Counted from the stretch's first letter, positions 44,298 to 52,591 are shown. The stretch: 64,000 nt of DNA from Thalassospiraceae bacterium LMO-JJ14 (GCA_021555105.2 CP134604.1:186001-250000), one strand, 5' to 3'. Program-made: numbers and translations. Notes: generated from the letters alone by a model not told the origin.

Positions 44298-44780
44298 TTA
44301 AACCAGATGTGCCGATGTATGAATTATCGGTTCAATCGGGGTTCCGTCGTTCTCGGCAGCATGGCGATTGAAGGTCTTAAAATCAGGAGGAAGGATCGTT
44401 CCAGGACGCGCTTCGGAGACAAAGATGTGTTTACTGTTTTCGGGCGTAGCCGAAATTGATGTCGGATCATTAAGAGTGCCGATATAAATGCCAAGGCGAT
44501 CCGGCCAACGTTCGAAAGTCAAAGCGAGCTTGGTTCCACATCTAGAACAAAAATGAACGTGTACGTCTTTTCCACTTCCTTCCGAGGGCGTTGTGAACTT
44601 AGCTGGATCGCCCTGGGTGAACGTAAAGGTCTCGCTTTCGAATATGGGCTCTATCATTCGATCCGAACCGGTAGCTCGCTGGCAGAACCGGCAGTAACAC
44701 ACCGTCACCCAAAGTGGTTCGCTCCCAGTATCGTACTCGACGTCTCCGCATAGACAGCGGCCTTTATGCCCAACTGACAT
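44298..44780 (-). CDS. GFA family protein (glutathione-dependent formaldehyde-activating enzyme-like)
   Basis: A 160-residue zinc-binding protein of the GFA family. The cysteine pattern is GRCLCGDVEY, CYCRFCQRATG and HFCSRCGTKLALTFE, which fits the two-zinc Mss4-like fold. The founding member, Gfa of Paracoccus, binds glutathione and formaldehyde, but most family members have no proven activity. It is convergent with the Rid-family gene and divergent from the next small frame, and has AT-richer composition than the core genes. No formaldehyde-oxidation genes lie nearby. Confidence 0.88.
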   Translation of the reverse strand: MSVGHKGRCLCGDVEYDTGSEPLWVTVCYCRFCQRATGSDRMIEPIFESETFTFTQGDPAKFTTPSEGSGKDVHVHFCSRCGTKLALTFERWPDRLGIYIGTLNDPTSISATPENSKHIFVSEARPGTILPPDFKTFNRHAAENDGTPIEPIIHTSAHLV

Positions 44781-44818
44781 AAACTATTTCCCATCTTAAT
44801 TGTTACGAGAAGCCTAGC

Positions 44819-44959
44819 ATGGTCCAACTTAACTTTTGGATCAATGAGAATGGCGACAACGACGAAGAGATGATTTACGCCTGTCTTGTGTCATATGCGG
44901 ACGGCCGCAGGGCCCGAAGCGGACGTCTGCTTCCGGTTGAATGGCAATCCTCATGCTGA
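44819..44959 (+). CDS. Possible small protein of 46 residues ending in a repeat
   Basis: An open frame from an ATG preceded by GAGAAG encodes MVQLNFWINENGDNDEEMIY and continues ACLVSYADGRRARSG to a stop. The first 30 residues look protein-like (acidic, mixed), while the last few are coded by a family C palindromic repeat. It could be a short gene or a gene truncated by insertion of the repeat. No family recognised. Confidence 0.3.
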   Translation: MVQLNFWINENGDNDEEMIYACLVSYADGRRARSGRLLPVEWQSSC

Positions 44960-44989
44960 GGAGGCCGCAAGGCCGTCTCGAAGCATCGG
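44949..44989. repeat. CTTCGAGACG-type palindromic repeat (family C, copy 2)
   Basis: The hairpin CCTCATGCTGAGGAGGCC, GCAA, then GGCCGTCTCGAAGCATCGG is the same type as 31340-31401 in reverse orientation. It lies just before the convergent end of the 148-residue hypothetical gene. Confidence 0.75.
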
Positions 44990-45000
44990 ACCGGATAAAC

Positions 45001-45447
45001 CTAAACCCGTTTCCGCCTGACCAGTTTCGGCGTCACCCGCAACGCGCGGCTTTTCGCTTTGGTTTTGCCGGTCGCCCGGGTGCGGGGTTTTTTCGGCGGT
45101 TTGTCGTCGAGGAAATCTTCCGCCTGGAACAGCGGCGGCACGGGCGGCTTTTTCTTAGCCTTTTCCTGGGCGCGTTTTTTCGCCTCGGCGCGGCGGCGAA
45201 CGGCATCGAGCATGCGCTGTACCGAGGGTTCGCGGTCGGGCCGCGTGCGGCGCTTTTCGAAATGCATCTGGCCGATCTGATCGATGTGACGCTTGAGCGC
45301 GTCGAACCGCATCGAGCCTTCGAGCACGCGGATGTAAGCGGCCAGCGTCCACGGGTTGGCGGGCGCGGATGTCAGGCCGCGGTCGTCACACCACGCGCTG
45401 AAGGCTTCCCAGCTTCGGATTTTGCCCAGTGCGGCCACGTAATCCAC
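45001..45447 (-). CDS. Hypothetical protein with an integrase-like N-terminal (SAM-like) domain and basic tail
   Basis: A 148-residue soluble protein. Residues 10-70 (WEAFSAWCDDRGLTSAPANP, then WTLAAYIRVL and FDALKRHIDQIGQMHFEK) have the helical pattern of the core-binding SAM-like domain of tyrosine recombinases, but there is no catalytic domain (no R-H-R-Y set). The remainder is extremely basic: AKKRAQEKAKKKPPVPP, then PPKKPRTRATGKTKAKSRA and a KLVRRKRV end. It could be a DNA-binding protein derived from a recombinase. It is divergent from the tartrate/malate dehydrogenase gene. The resemblance is by eye and moderate. Confidence 0.75.
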   Translation of the reverse strand: MDYVAALGKIRSWEAFSAWCDDRGLTSAPANPWTLAAYIRVLEGSMRFDALKRHIDQIGQMHFEKRRTRPDREPSVQRMLDAVRRRAEAKKRAQEKAKKKPPVPPLFQAEDFLDDKPPKKPRTRATGKTKAKSRALRVTPKLVRRKRV

Positions 45448-45527
45448 CCTTTCAAAGCGGCGCCCGGCCCCATATTAAAGAGGTCCGTATTTGCACAACC
45501 GCCGTCACGACAAGGAACGAGAATACC

Positions 45528-46610
45528 ATGAGCAAGCGCGTCATCAACATCGCCGCCATTCCGGGTGACGGCATCGGCCCCGAAGTCATCGATGCCGGGA
45601 TGGAAGTCCTGCATGCCGTCGCCAAGCGTGACGGCGGTTTCGAGATCAAATCCGAACGCTTTGACTGGGGGTCCGAACGCTACCTGAAAAAAGGCGATTT
45701 CATGCCCGACAACGGGCTTGAGACGCTGCGCGCCTTCGACGCCATTCTGTTCGGCTCGGCCGGCGACCCGCGCGTGCCCGACCACATCACGCTGTGGGGG
45801 CTGCGCCTGAAAATCTGCCAGACGCTGGACCAGTACGCCAACGTGCGGCCGTCCAGGCTTTTGCCCGGCATCGAAGGGCCGCTCAAGGGCGTCACCGCCA
45901 AGGAGCTGGACTGGGTCATCGTCCGCGAAAATTCCGAGGGCGAGTACGCCGGGGTCGGCGGCCGCGTGCACCAGAGCCTGGCGGAAGAAGTCGGCATGGA
46001 CGTTGCCGTGTTCACCCGCACCGGCGTCGAGCGCATCCAGCGCTTCGCCTTCGAGTTGGCCCGCTCGCGCCCGCGCAAGCTGTTGACGCTGGTCACGAAA
46101 TCGAATGCGCAACGTCACGGCATGGTGTTCTGGGATGCGGTGTTCGAAGAGATCAAGGGCGATTATCCCGACGTTACCACCGACAAGATGCTGGTCGATG
46201 CCATGACGACGCGCATGGTCCTGAAACCTGAAACCATCGACACCGTGGTCGCCACCAACCTGCACGCCGACGTGCTGTCCGATCTGGCGGCCGCGCTTTC
46301 CGGTTCGCTCGGCATCGCACCGACCGGCAACCTGCGCCCCGAAGGCGATGCGCCGTCGATGTTCGAGCCGATCCACGGCTCGGCCTTCGACATCATGGGC
46401 AAGGGCATCGCCAACCCGCTCGGCACGTTCTGGTCCGGCGCCATGTTGCTTGAACAGCAGGGCGAGGTCGCCGCCGCACAGCGTCTGATGAAAGCCATCG
46501 AACGGGTCACCGGCGAAGGCACCCACCTGCCCCGCGATCTCGGCGGCACGGCAACGTCGCGCGAGGTCACCGATGCGATCCTTGAAGCGATCAAACAGGA
46601 CAACGCGTGA
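45528..46610 (+). CDS. Tartrate dehydrogenase / D-malate dehydrogenase family (isocitrate/isopropylmalate dehydrogenase superfamily)
   Basis: A 360-residue NAD-dependent decarboxylating dehydrogenase. AIPGDGIGPEVIDAG opens the fold, and FGSAGDPRVPDHITLWGLRL with RENSEGEYAGVGGRVHQ is the version of the substrate loop typical of TtuC/DmlA and distinguishes it from LeuB, which has another loop. Metal-binding aspartates are in VDAMTTRMVL and ATNLHADVLSDLAAAL, and the NAD site in EPIHGSAFDI. AAGGA precedes the ATG at 45528. D-malate, tartrate or a 3-alkylmalate as substrate cannot be separated. No regulator or transporter for these acids lies next to it. Confidence 0.88.
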   Translation: MSKRVINIAAIPGDGIGPEVIDAGMEVLHAVAKRDGGFEIKSERFDWGSERYLKKGDFMPDNGLETLRAFDAILFGSAGDPRVPDHITLWGLRLKICQTLDQYANVRPSRLLPGIEGPLKGVTAKELDWVIVRENSEGEYAGVGGRVHQSLAEEVGMDVAVFTRTGVERIQRFAFELARSRPRKLLTLVTKSNAQRHGMVFWDAVFEEIKGDYPDVTTDKMLVDAMTTRMVLKPETIDTVVATNLHADVLSDLAAALSGSLGIAPTGNLRPEGDAPSMFEPIHGSAFDIMGKGIANPLGTFWSGAMLLEQQGEVAAAQRLMKAIERVTGEGTHLPRDLGGTATSREVTDAILEAIKQDNA

Positions 46611-46623
46611 TCCTCACCGGCGT

Positions 46624-46875
46624 GTGATTTGCGCCGGCAACGAAAACCGATCTCACAAAACCGACGGCGACGACCGTACCCTGTCGATCTACGTCGCCTT
46701 CCCGGACGGCTCTATGGCGTCGCACCTCAAGGCCATGGTGTCGACGCTGGCCGCCGATTGCCGCCGCGCCTTCGGCACCGCGCCGCCGGGCGTGGCCTAT
46801 ATCGGCCTGTCCGGTGACTCGGATGATCTGGGGATGACGTCCAGAGGATTGATCCGGAACATCGTTCTGCGGTAA
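46624..46875 (+). pseudogene. Possible truncated DUF3047-like gene (C-terminal remnant)
   Basis: A frame of 83 codons from a GTG encodes DDRTLSIYVAFPDGSM, a join, then DCRRAFGTAPPGVAYIGLSG and DSDDLGMTSRG before the stop. The two parts resemble, in order, the middle and the end of DUF3047 proteins as I recall them, with the intervening section missing. It has no signal peptide, which complete members normally have. It is therefore read as the decayed end of a gene. It starts 14 bases after the dehydrogenase gene and converges with DUF547. A small intact gene is the alternative. Confidence 0.4.
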
Positions 46876-46884
46876 CGGCCGGCG

Positions 46885-47715
46885 TCATTTATGCGCGACG
46901 CCGTTCAGCGACCAGTCGTAATCGTAATCATCAATGTACGTCGCCGATTCCAGCGCCGCTTTTCTGTCCCCCGTCACGTACTGCATCAGATGTGCGATGA
47001 CGCCTTCTTCGCTGCCGCCGAAGTCTTCTTGAAACCAGTCATAGATTTTCGAAACCGTGATGCCGCCGTCGGCGATCTTCACGCCGCGCGGACTGTTCAC
47101 ATAGGTGACGGCGTTCGCGCTCAAAAGCCTGTCCATGTCGGCCGCCGTATAGGCGCGCGCGATCAGATCGGGACACCCGACCGAGGCGCAGTTGACGGCA
47201 TAGTGCAGACGCGGGTCGTTCCAGATCGGTCGCAGGATGCGGTGTTCGATGTCATCCAGACTGACCTCTTCGCCCTCGATCTTTATCAGCTTCTTCGCCC
47301 ATGGCCCGTCGCTGAACAGCCCCGGCGAGATGTCGATGTCGCGGATCGATTTGACCGGATAATGATCGACGATCACCTGCACCGTCAGCGCATTGTAGAG
47401 GTTGATCCAGTAGGCCTGCTGCTCGCCCCGGTTCAGGGTGGAGACCGGCGTCGCAGCCAGCCCGTCCAGATACGATGACAGGGCCCGTTTGTCCTCAGCC
47501 GTCACCCCCGCATAGTCGACCCTGTTCAGTCCCGCCGGATCGTCTTTGACGTACGTCTTTAAAAACCGCTGCCAGATGCCGTGATCCAGCGAAATCGCGG
47601 AATCGGGGTTGTTTTGCCTCCATTTCGGCCAAAGTTCCTTAACGGGCGCGGCGGAAACCGGAAATGCTGCACACAGAAACAGAAAAATGCAGACCCGGAC
47701 GTATAGACGATTCAA
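46885..47715 (-). CDS. DUF547 domain protein, exported
   Basis: A 276-residue exported protein. The signal peptide is VRVCIFLFLCAAFPVSAAP after a short basic start from a TTG codon. The DUF547 core has AYWINLYNALTVQVIVDHYP, SIRDIDISPGLFSDGPWAKK and a conserved LHYAVNCASVGCPDL, with cysteine and histidine that might bind metal, followed by the YIDDYDYDWSLNG end. The family's function is not established. The gene is 12 bases downstream of the Lrp/AsnC regulator on the same strand, which suggests joint transcription. Confidence 0.9.
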   Translation of the reverse strand: MNRLYVRVCIFLFLCAAFPVSAAPVKELWPKWRQNNPDSAISLDHGIWQRFLKTYVKDDPAGLNRVDYAGVTAEDKRALSSYLDGLAATPVSTLNRGEQQAYWINLYNALTVQVIVDHYPVKSIRDIDISPGLFSDGPWAKKLIKIEGEEVSLDDIEHRILRPIWNDPRLHYAVNCASVGCPDLIARAYTAADMDRLLSANAVTYVNSPRGVKIADGGITVSKIYDWFQEDFGGSEEGVIAHLMQYVTGDRKAALESATYIDDYDYDWSLNGVAHK

Positions 47716-47727
47716 GCGGGCAATCCT

Positions 47728-48216
47728 TCACAAGGGCTTCACCGGGCCGGCGATCGGCAACGCGGTACGATACACGACCTGCTTCAGCGCAAAGCTCGAC
47801 TTGATGGAACTGACCCCCGGAAACTTGGTCAGCTGATGCATCAGAAACCGCTCATACGCTTGCAGGTCGCGGGTTACGACGCGCAGTAAATAGTCGCTGT
47901 CGCCGGTCATCAAATAACACTCCATCACTTCCGGGAGAGCGCGCACCCGCTCTTCGAATATCTCCAGCGCTTGTTCCACCTGACGCTCCAGACTGACCAT
48001 GACGAAGACACTGACCGGCAAGCCCACCGCCTCCTGATCGACCAGCGCCGCGTATCCCTTGATGACGCCCTCGTCTTCCAGCGCCCTTACCCGGCGGAGG
48101 CATGGCGATGGCGACAATCCGGCACTGTTCGCCAGCTCGACATTACTCAGCCGGGCGTTTGCCTGCAGTGCGGCGAGTATTTTCTGATCAATCTCATCCA
48201 AGGCATTTTGTGGCAT
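47728..48216 (-). CDS. Lrp/AsnC family transcriptional regulator
   Basis: A 162-residue regulator with the N-terminal helix-turn-helix ([20 protein letters not shown], then [21 protein letters not shown]) and the C-terminal RAM effector domain ([36 protein letters not shown]). It should bind an amino acid or related ligand. The ATG at 48216 starts [10 protein letters not shown]; the longer frame adds 22 unlikely residues. It is divergent from the AceE/MdeB-type E1 gene, the same arrangement as mdeR and mdeB in Pseudomonas putida, so it probably controls that gene and responds to an amino acid. Confidence 0.92.
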   Translation of the reverse strand: MPQNALDEIDQKILAALQANARLSNVELANSAGLSPSPCLRRVRALEDEGVIKGYAALVDQEAVGLPVSVFVMVSLERQVEQALEIFEERVRALPEVMECYLMTGDSDYLLRVVTRDLQAYERFLMHQLTKFPGVSSIKSSFALKQVVYRTALPIAGPVKPL

Positions 48217-48335
48217 ATTCTGTCCTGTTATGGTGGTTATATTCCCGAATATTGCTAAAAATACCGTAAAACAGCTACACATCGCAATGACCTGTTTTCA
48301 CGTTTGAGCTATATTGCCGTCATAGGAGAACATCA

Positions 48336-50642
48336 ATGGCACCCTTTGACGAACCGGCAATAGACGACCCTGCACACAAATTGCAGTGCATGGAGGATCT
48401 GGCGCAGAAAATCCTCTGGCTTTCGACATGGACCATTCACCATGCGAATGCCATCCGCGAGAAAAAGGACGGCTTGAAGGTCGGTGGTCATCAGGCATCG
48501 TGCGCCTCGTCGGTGGCGATTTTGAGTGCGCTGTATCTGTCGGCGTTGCGGCCCGAGGACAGGGTTGCCGTCAAGCCGCATGCCAGCCCGGTATTCCATG
48601 CCATCCAGTATCTGCTGGGGCATCAGACGCGCGAGAATCTGGAAAATTTCCGCGCCTACGGCGGCGCGCAGAGCTATCCGTCGCGCACCAAGGACGCCGA
48701 CGATGTCGATATCTCGACCGGGTCCGTCGGCATGGGTCCCGCCATGACGTCATTTCTGTCGATGACGCAGGACTATGTGCGGCGCCATTTCGACAGCGTC
48801 GCCGAGAAAGAGCCCGGCCGCATGGTGGCGCTGGTCGGCGACGCCGAAATGGACGAAGGCAACATGTACGAGGCGCTGTGGGAGGGCTGGAAACACGGCC
48901 TTCGCAATTGCTGGTGGGTTGTCGATTACAATCGTCAAAGCCTTGACGGCGTCGTCCCCGATCAGATGTTCCGCCTGATCGACCGCGTTTTCCGCACCAC
49001 GGGCTGGAACGTCATCACCATCAAATACGGAAAACGCATGATGGAAGCGTTCGAGCGCCCGGGCGGCAAAACGCTCAGGCGCTGGATCAACGACTGTCCC
49101 AACGATCTTTATGCGGCCCTCACCTTCCGGGGCGGCGCCGCGTGGCGCGTTCAGCTGAATAAGGACTTCAACGGCAATAACGATGCGCTCAGGCTGATCG
49201 AAAGCTATGACGACGACGCGCTGCAGAACCTGATGACCAACCTGGGCGGTCATTGCCTGGAAACCCTGATGGAAGCATTTGACGAAGCCTCCAAAGATGA
49301 GACGCCGACCTGCTTCATCGCCTATACCATCAAGGGCTGGGGACTGCCGCTGGCGGGCCACAAGGATAACCATGCCGGAATCCTGAACGCCGAACAGGTC
49401 GAGGGATTCCGTGCCAAGCTTGGCATCAAAGAAGGCGATGAGTGGGAACCGTTCGCCGGTATCGAGGACCGCGCCGATGATTTACAGGATTTCCTGGGCC
49501 AGGTGCCGTTCAACCGTGACGGACGCCGGCGCTTCGAGGCCGACAGGATCGCGGTGCCGAAAACCCTCGCCTGCCCGGTAAAGGATACCGCTTCGACCCA
49601 GGAAGCCTTCGGCAAGATCCTCTACGAACTGGCCGGCGACAAGAACTCGAAGCTGGCGTCCAGGATCGTCACCACCTCGCCCGATGTCACGCAATCCACC
49701 AACCTCGGCGGCTGGGTTAACCGGCGCGGTTTGTTTGCACGTGAGGACCGGGCCGATACCTTCCGCGCCCAGCAGGTGCCTTCGGCGCAAAAATGGGAAT
49801 TCAATTCGGCGGGCCAGCATATCGAACTCGGCATCGCCGAAAACAACCTGTTCGTGATGCTGGCCGCCCTCGGTCTGTCGCATTCGATTTTCGGCGAGCG
49901 GCTTCTGCCCATCGGCACGCTCTATGATCCGTTCATCGCACGCGGTCTCGATGCGCTGAATTACGCCTGCTATCAGGATGCCCGCTTCATGGTCGTGGCA
50001 ACCCCGGCCGGGATCACGCTGGCCCCCGAGGGCGGCGCGCACCAGAGCATCTCAACACCGCTGATCGGCATGGGCCAGCCGGGCCTGACATCGTTCGAGC
50101 CGGCCTATGCCGACGAGTTGGCCGAGATCATGGCCTGGGGTTTCGAGCACATGCAGGCCGACGATGGCGGATCGGTGTATCTGCGGCTATCGACCCGGCC
50201 TTTGGGCCAGCCGAAACGCAAGATGACACCGGATCTGAGCGCAGCGATCCGCAAAGGCGCCTATTGGCGGCAAAAACCGGCGGGCAAAAACGCCCCCGTG
50301 ATCGTCTATGCCGGCGCCATCGCCCCCGAAGCGGAAACCGCGGCTGCGGCCATCAAGGGCGCCGGGCTGCTTGCCATCACGTCGGCCGATCGCCTGTTCG
50401 CTGACTGGCGCACGCACGGGGACAAGGCGTGGATTGCCGAGCTTCTGGCCGATGCGCCGAAGGGCGAGCCGTTGGTCACGGTGCTGGACGGACACCCCGC
50501 CACGCTGGCTTGGCTGGGCTCGGTCGACGGCCGCCGTGTCGAGCCGCTCGGTGTCGACGCGTTCGGGCAATGCGGCGATCTGCCGGCACTTTACGAACGC
50601 TATGGCATCGATGCGAAAACCATTTCACAAGCGGCAAAATAA
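48336..50642 (+). CDS. 2-oxoacid dehydrogenase E1 component, homodimeric AceE/MdeB type (transketolase-like)
   Basis: A 768-residue thiamine diphosphate enzyme. The TPP/Mg2+ motif is VGDAEMDEGNMYEALWEGWK, the N-terminal domain has GGHQASCASSVAILSALYLS and STGSVGMGPA, and the pyrimidine-domain half includes EFNSAGQHIELGIAENNLF and TPAGITLAPEGGAHQS. It is shorter than E. coli AceE (about 890) and closer to the E1 called MdeB, which acts on 2-oxobutyrate. No E2 or E3 gene is next to it, so either it uses those of another complex or it works as a stand-alone decarboxylase or transketolase-like enzyme. AGGAG stands eight bases before the ATG. It ends one base before the convergent AlaX-like gene. 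Confidence 0.85.
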   Translation: MAPFDEPAIDDPAHKLQCMEDLAQKILWLSTWTIHHANAIREKKDGLKVGGHQASCASSVAILSALYLSALRPEDRVAVKPHASPVFHAIQYLLGHQTRENLENFRAYGGAQSYPSRTKDADDVDISTGSVGMGPAMTSFLSMTQDYVRRHFDSVAEKEPGRMVALVGDAEMDEGNMYEALWEGWKHGLRNCWWVVDYNRQSLDGVVPDQMFRLIDRVFRTTGWNVITIKYGKRMMEAFERPGGKTLRRWINDCPNDLYAALTFRGGAAWRVQLNKDFNGNNDALRLIESYDDDALQNLMTNLGGHCLETLMEAFDEASKDETPTCFIAYTIKGWGLPLAGHKDNHAGILNAEQVEGFRAKLGIKEGDEWEPFAGIEDRADDLQDFLGQVPFNRDGRRRFEADRIAVPKTLACPVKDTASTQEAFGKILYELAGDKNSKLASRIVTTSPDVTQSTNLGGWVNRRGLFAREDRADTFRAQQVPSAQKWEFNSAGQHIELGIAENNLFVMLAALGLSHSIFGERLLPIGTLYDPFIARGLDALNYACYQDARFMVVATPAGITLAPEGGAHQSISTPLIGMGQPGLTSFEPAYADELAEIMAWGFEHMQADDGGSVYLRLSTRPLGQPKRKMTPDLSAAIRKGAYWRQKPAGKNAPVIVYAGAIAPEAETAAAAIKGAGLLAITSADRLFADWRTHGDKAWIAELLADAPKGEPLVTVLDGHPATLAWLGSVDGRRVEPLGVDAFGQCGDLPALYERYGIDAKTISQAAK

Positions 50643-50643
50643 C

Positions 50644-51291
50644 CTACGGCGGCGGTACGGCGGTCACTTCGATCCGCTCTTTACCGCCGCCGATGTTCTT
50701 GCGCTTCAGTGATATCGTGCCGATCTCGCCGGTGCGCTTCAGGTGTGTGCCGCCGCACGGCACCTCGCCAAAACCTGGAATTTTCCAGTACCGGCGTCCG
50801 GAATCCTTATCGCTGAAGGCGCTTTCAATGGGCAAGTCTGCGCAAACAATCGCATTGGCTTCGCGGGTAAGAACATCGAAGTGCGTCGAGATATTCTCAT
50901 CGAGGGCAAAATCGATGCGGGCTTTGTCCTCGGCGATGTGCGCACCGATCCGCTCGATTTGACCCAAATTTTTGTAGACCAGCTCGAGCACGACTTCGGC
51001 CGCAAAGTGCAGCCGCATCAAACGGTAGCGGCGAGGCCAGTCAATTTCGACATGCACACCTTGCCCCGCTTGAAGGCCATGTCCATGCGCCAAGGTATAG
51101 ACGATATCGGCGTCACGGACCGATGCATCGACAACCGCGCACCCGCCGATACGCCCGGTGTCGCTTTCCTGACCGCCGGAGAATGCGAAAAAAATTGTTT
51201 CTGAAAGGGTGACGCAATCACCATCAACGCCGGCAATGTGCGTATCCAGTTCCGTCAGATATGGGTCGTCCCAGAAAACCTTACGGAGCAT
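50644..51291 (-). CDS. AlaX-like alanyl-tRNA editing protein
   Basis: A 215-residue free-standing homologue of the AlaRS editing domain, which would deacylate mischarged tRNA-Ala (serine or glycine). It has the early FFAFSGGQESDTGRIGG, the metal-binding helix RLHFAAEVVLELVY and the late VPCGGTHLKRTGEIG. The second metal motif, C179-x3-H183, is present, but the first reads H95-F-A-A-E99 where the usual motif is HxxxH, so one histidine ligand is a glutamate. Zinc binding is still possible with Glu. The gene is the last of a minus-strand run after an unknown 123-residue protein and hutG-like gene. Confidence 0.87.
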   Translation of the reverse strand: MLRKVFWDDPYLTELDTHIAGVDGDCVTLSETIFFAFSGGQESDTGRIGGCAVVDASVRDADIVYTLAHGHGLQAGQGVHVEIDWPRRYRLMRLHFAAEVVLELVYKNLGQIERIGAHIAEDKARIDFALDENISTHFDVLTREANAIVCADLPIESAFSDKDSGRRYWKIPGFGEVPCGGTHLKRTGEIGTISLKRKNIGGGKERIEVTAVPPP

Positions 51292-51307
51292 CGCACCTCC
51301 GATGCGC

Positions 51308-51679
51308 TCAGCCGTCCCAGTCGAGCGACGTTTCGAGCCGTGCGTGCAGCGTCTGCCAGATTTCGACTTCGTCAGGATCGGCGTCAGGGTCGTTGTCTTC
51401 GATCAGCCCCTGTTCGTGGGCGATATGATCGCTGACGAGGACGAGAACTTCCTGAATGTGTTCTTTCGGCACATCCTCGATCTTTACCTTGCCGTCAAAA
51501 AGCATGTCGGCGCGGTCCATCATGTCGAGCTTTTCCAGTTCCTTATCCAGGTCCTGGTAACGCTTCTTCCACTTGTGCCAGACCGAGGTATCGGGCACGC
51601 CGTCACCGTCGCGGACGCGCTCGTTCAAAATCCCCATCAGGGTGACGAATTCGTGGACGGTAAACTGAATGGTATCCAT
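51308..51679 (-). CDS. Hypothetical acidic protein, 123 residues
   Basis: A small cytosolic protein, strongly acidic toward the C-terminus (LIEDNDPDADPDEVEIWQT). It begins MDTIQFTVHEFVTLMGILNE and is mostly helical, with KKRYQDLDKELEKLDMMDRAD likely to form a coiled coil. There is no signal peptide, membrane segment or cysteine. It lies 16 bases before the AlaX-like gene and 57 bases after the hutG-like gene, so it is probably in the same transcript. I do not recognise a family. Confidence 0.72.
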   Translation of the reverse strand: MDTIQFTVHEFVTLMGILNERVRDGDGVPDTSVWHKWKKRYQDLDKELEKLDMMDRADMLFDGKVKIEDVPKEHIQEVLVLVSDHIAHEQGLIEDNDPDADPDEVEIWQTLHARLETSLDWDG

Positions 51680-51736
51680 GATCGCGCTCGCTCTCGGTTC
51701 GAATTGCCGCCCTTATAAAAGAATAGTCCGGCCGGA

Positions 51737-52591
51737 TCAAACGCTGGCGCGGTCACGGACATAAGCGGCAATGACGTCATCCAGATCCGCGACAACCGCC
51801 GCTGTTTCCGGATAAAGACCATTTTTGGTGATCGCCTTTTCATCCATATATAGACGCCGGTTGATTTCGATCTGCAAACTGTGCCGGTTTTCCGCAGGGC
51901 GGCCGTGCTTGCGTACCAGTTCAACCCCCTTCATGGGCCAGTTGACGGCAACACTATAACCGCGCCCGGCCAGGAAATCGCGAACGATCTCGGTATAGGC
52001 AGCTTCGCAAGTCGTACCGTCACGATCCCCCAGCACGAAATCCGCACGGACTTCTGGGCCGTCTTCGGTATGCACGTTGCCGCGCTCGGGCATGGAATGG
52101 CAGTTGATATGCCAGACGCCGCCGAAGTCGCCATGCAACCGGTCCAGTTCGATCCGCAGCGTATCGTGATACGGCCGCCAATAGTCCTCAATGCGCGTGC
52201 GTACTTCGGCAACAGTCAGCTTGCGGTCATAGATGCTCTCTTCACCGTGGACCTTGGTGTAAATCAGGCCCGCGCCACGTTTGGTCTTGATCGAATTGTT
52301 GACCGGGTCAGGCCACTCGCCGTCGATCGCTGCGGTTTCGACATCCTCGGTCGAGCGGTTCGGGTCGATGTATGTACGCGGGAATGTCGCCTTGATCAGG
52401 ACTGCGCCCAACACCGTCACATGCCCGAACAGGGCATCGACGAATGCATCTTCGTTCTGGCGCAGGATATCGAGCGAGATCGCCGGCTTCATGTCGGCGG
52501 GGAATTCATACCCGCTGTGCGGGCTGTCGAAGACCAGCGGCAGGGGCGTCGTGCCGACTGCAGGCCGGGCGACGATAACAGGTTCGCTCAT
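51737..52591 (-). CDS. N-formylglutamate amidohydrolase family protein
   Basis: A 284-residue hydrolase of the HutG/DUF N-formylglutamate amidohydrolase type, which releases formate from N-formyl-L-glutamate. Signs are LVFDSPHSGYEFPAD near the N-terminus, PRTYIDPNRSTEDV, WHINCHSMPERG (histidine ligands and catalytic residues) and the C-terminal RHSLQIEINRRLYMDEK. No other histidine-degradation gene is nearby; it starts two bases before the end of the dppF-like gene and so belongs to the transporter operon. This suggests that it acts on an imported N-acyl amino acid or peptide, not in the histidine pathway. Confidence 0.9.
   Translation of the reverse strand: MSEPVIVARPAVGTTPLPLVFDSPHSGYEFPADMKPAISLDILRQNEDAFVDALFGHVTVLGAVLIKATFPRTYIDPNRSTEDVETAAIDGEWPDPVNNSIKTKRGAGLIYTKVHGEESIYDRKLTVAEVRTRIEDYWRPYHDTLRIELDRLHGDFGGVWHINCHSMPERGNVHTEDGPEVRADFVLGDRDGTTCEAAYTEIVRDFLAGRGYSVAVNWPMKGVELVRKHGRPAENRHSLQIEINRRLYMDEKAITKNGLYPETAAVVADLDDVIAAYVRDRASV

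Noticed and set aside
46573-46623. An ATG start for the DUF3047-like frame inside the dehydrogenase gene
   Set aside because: The added residues are arginine-rich and derive from the coding end of the dehydrogenase; the GTG at 46624 or no start at all is more likely.
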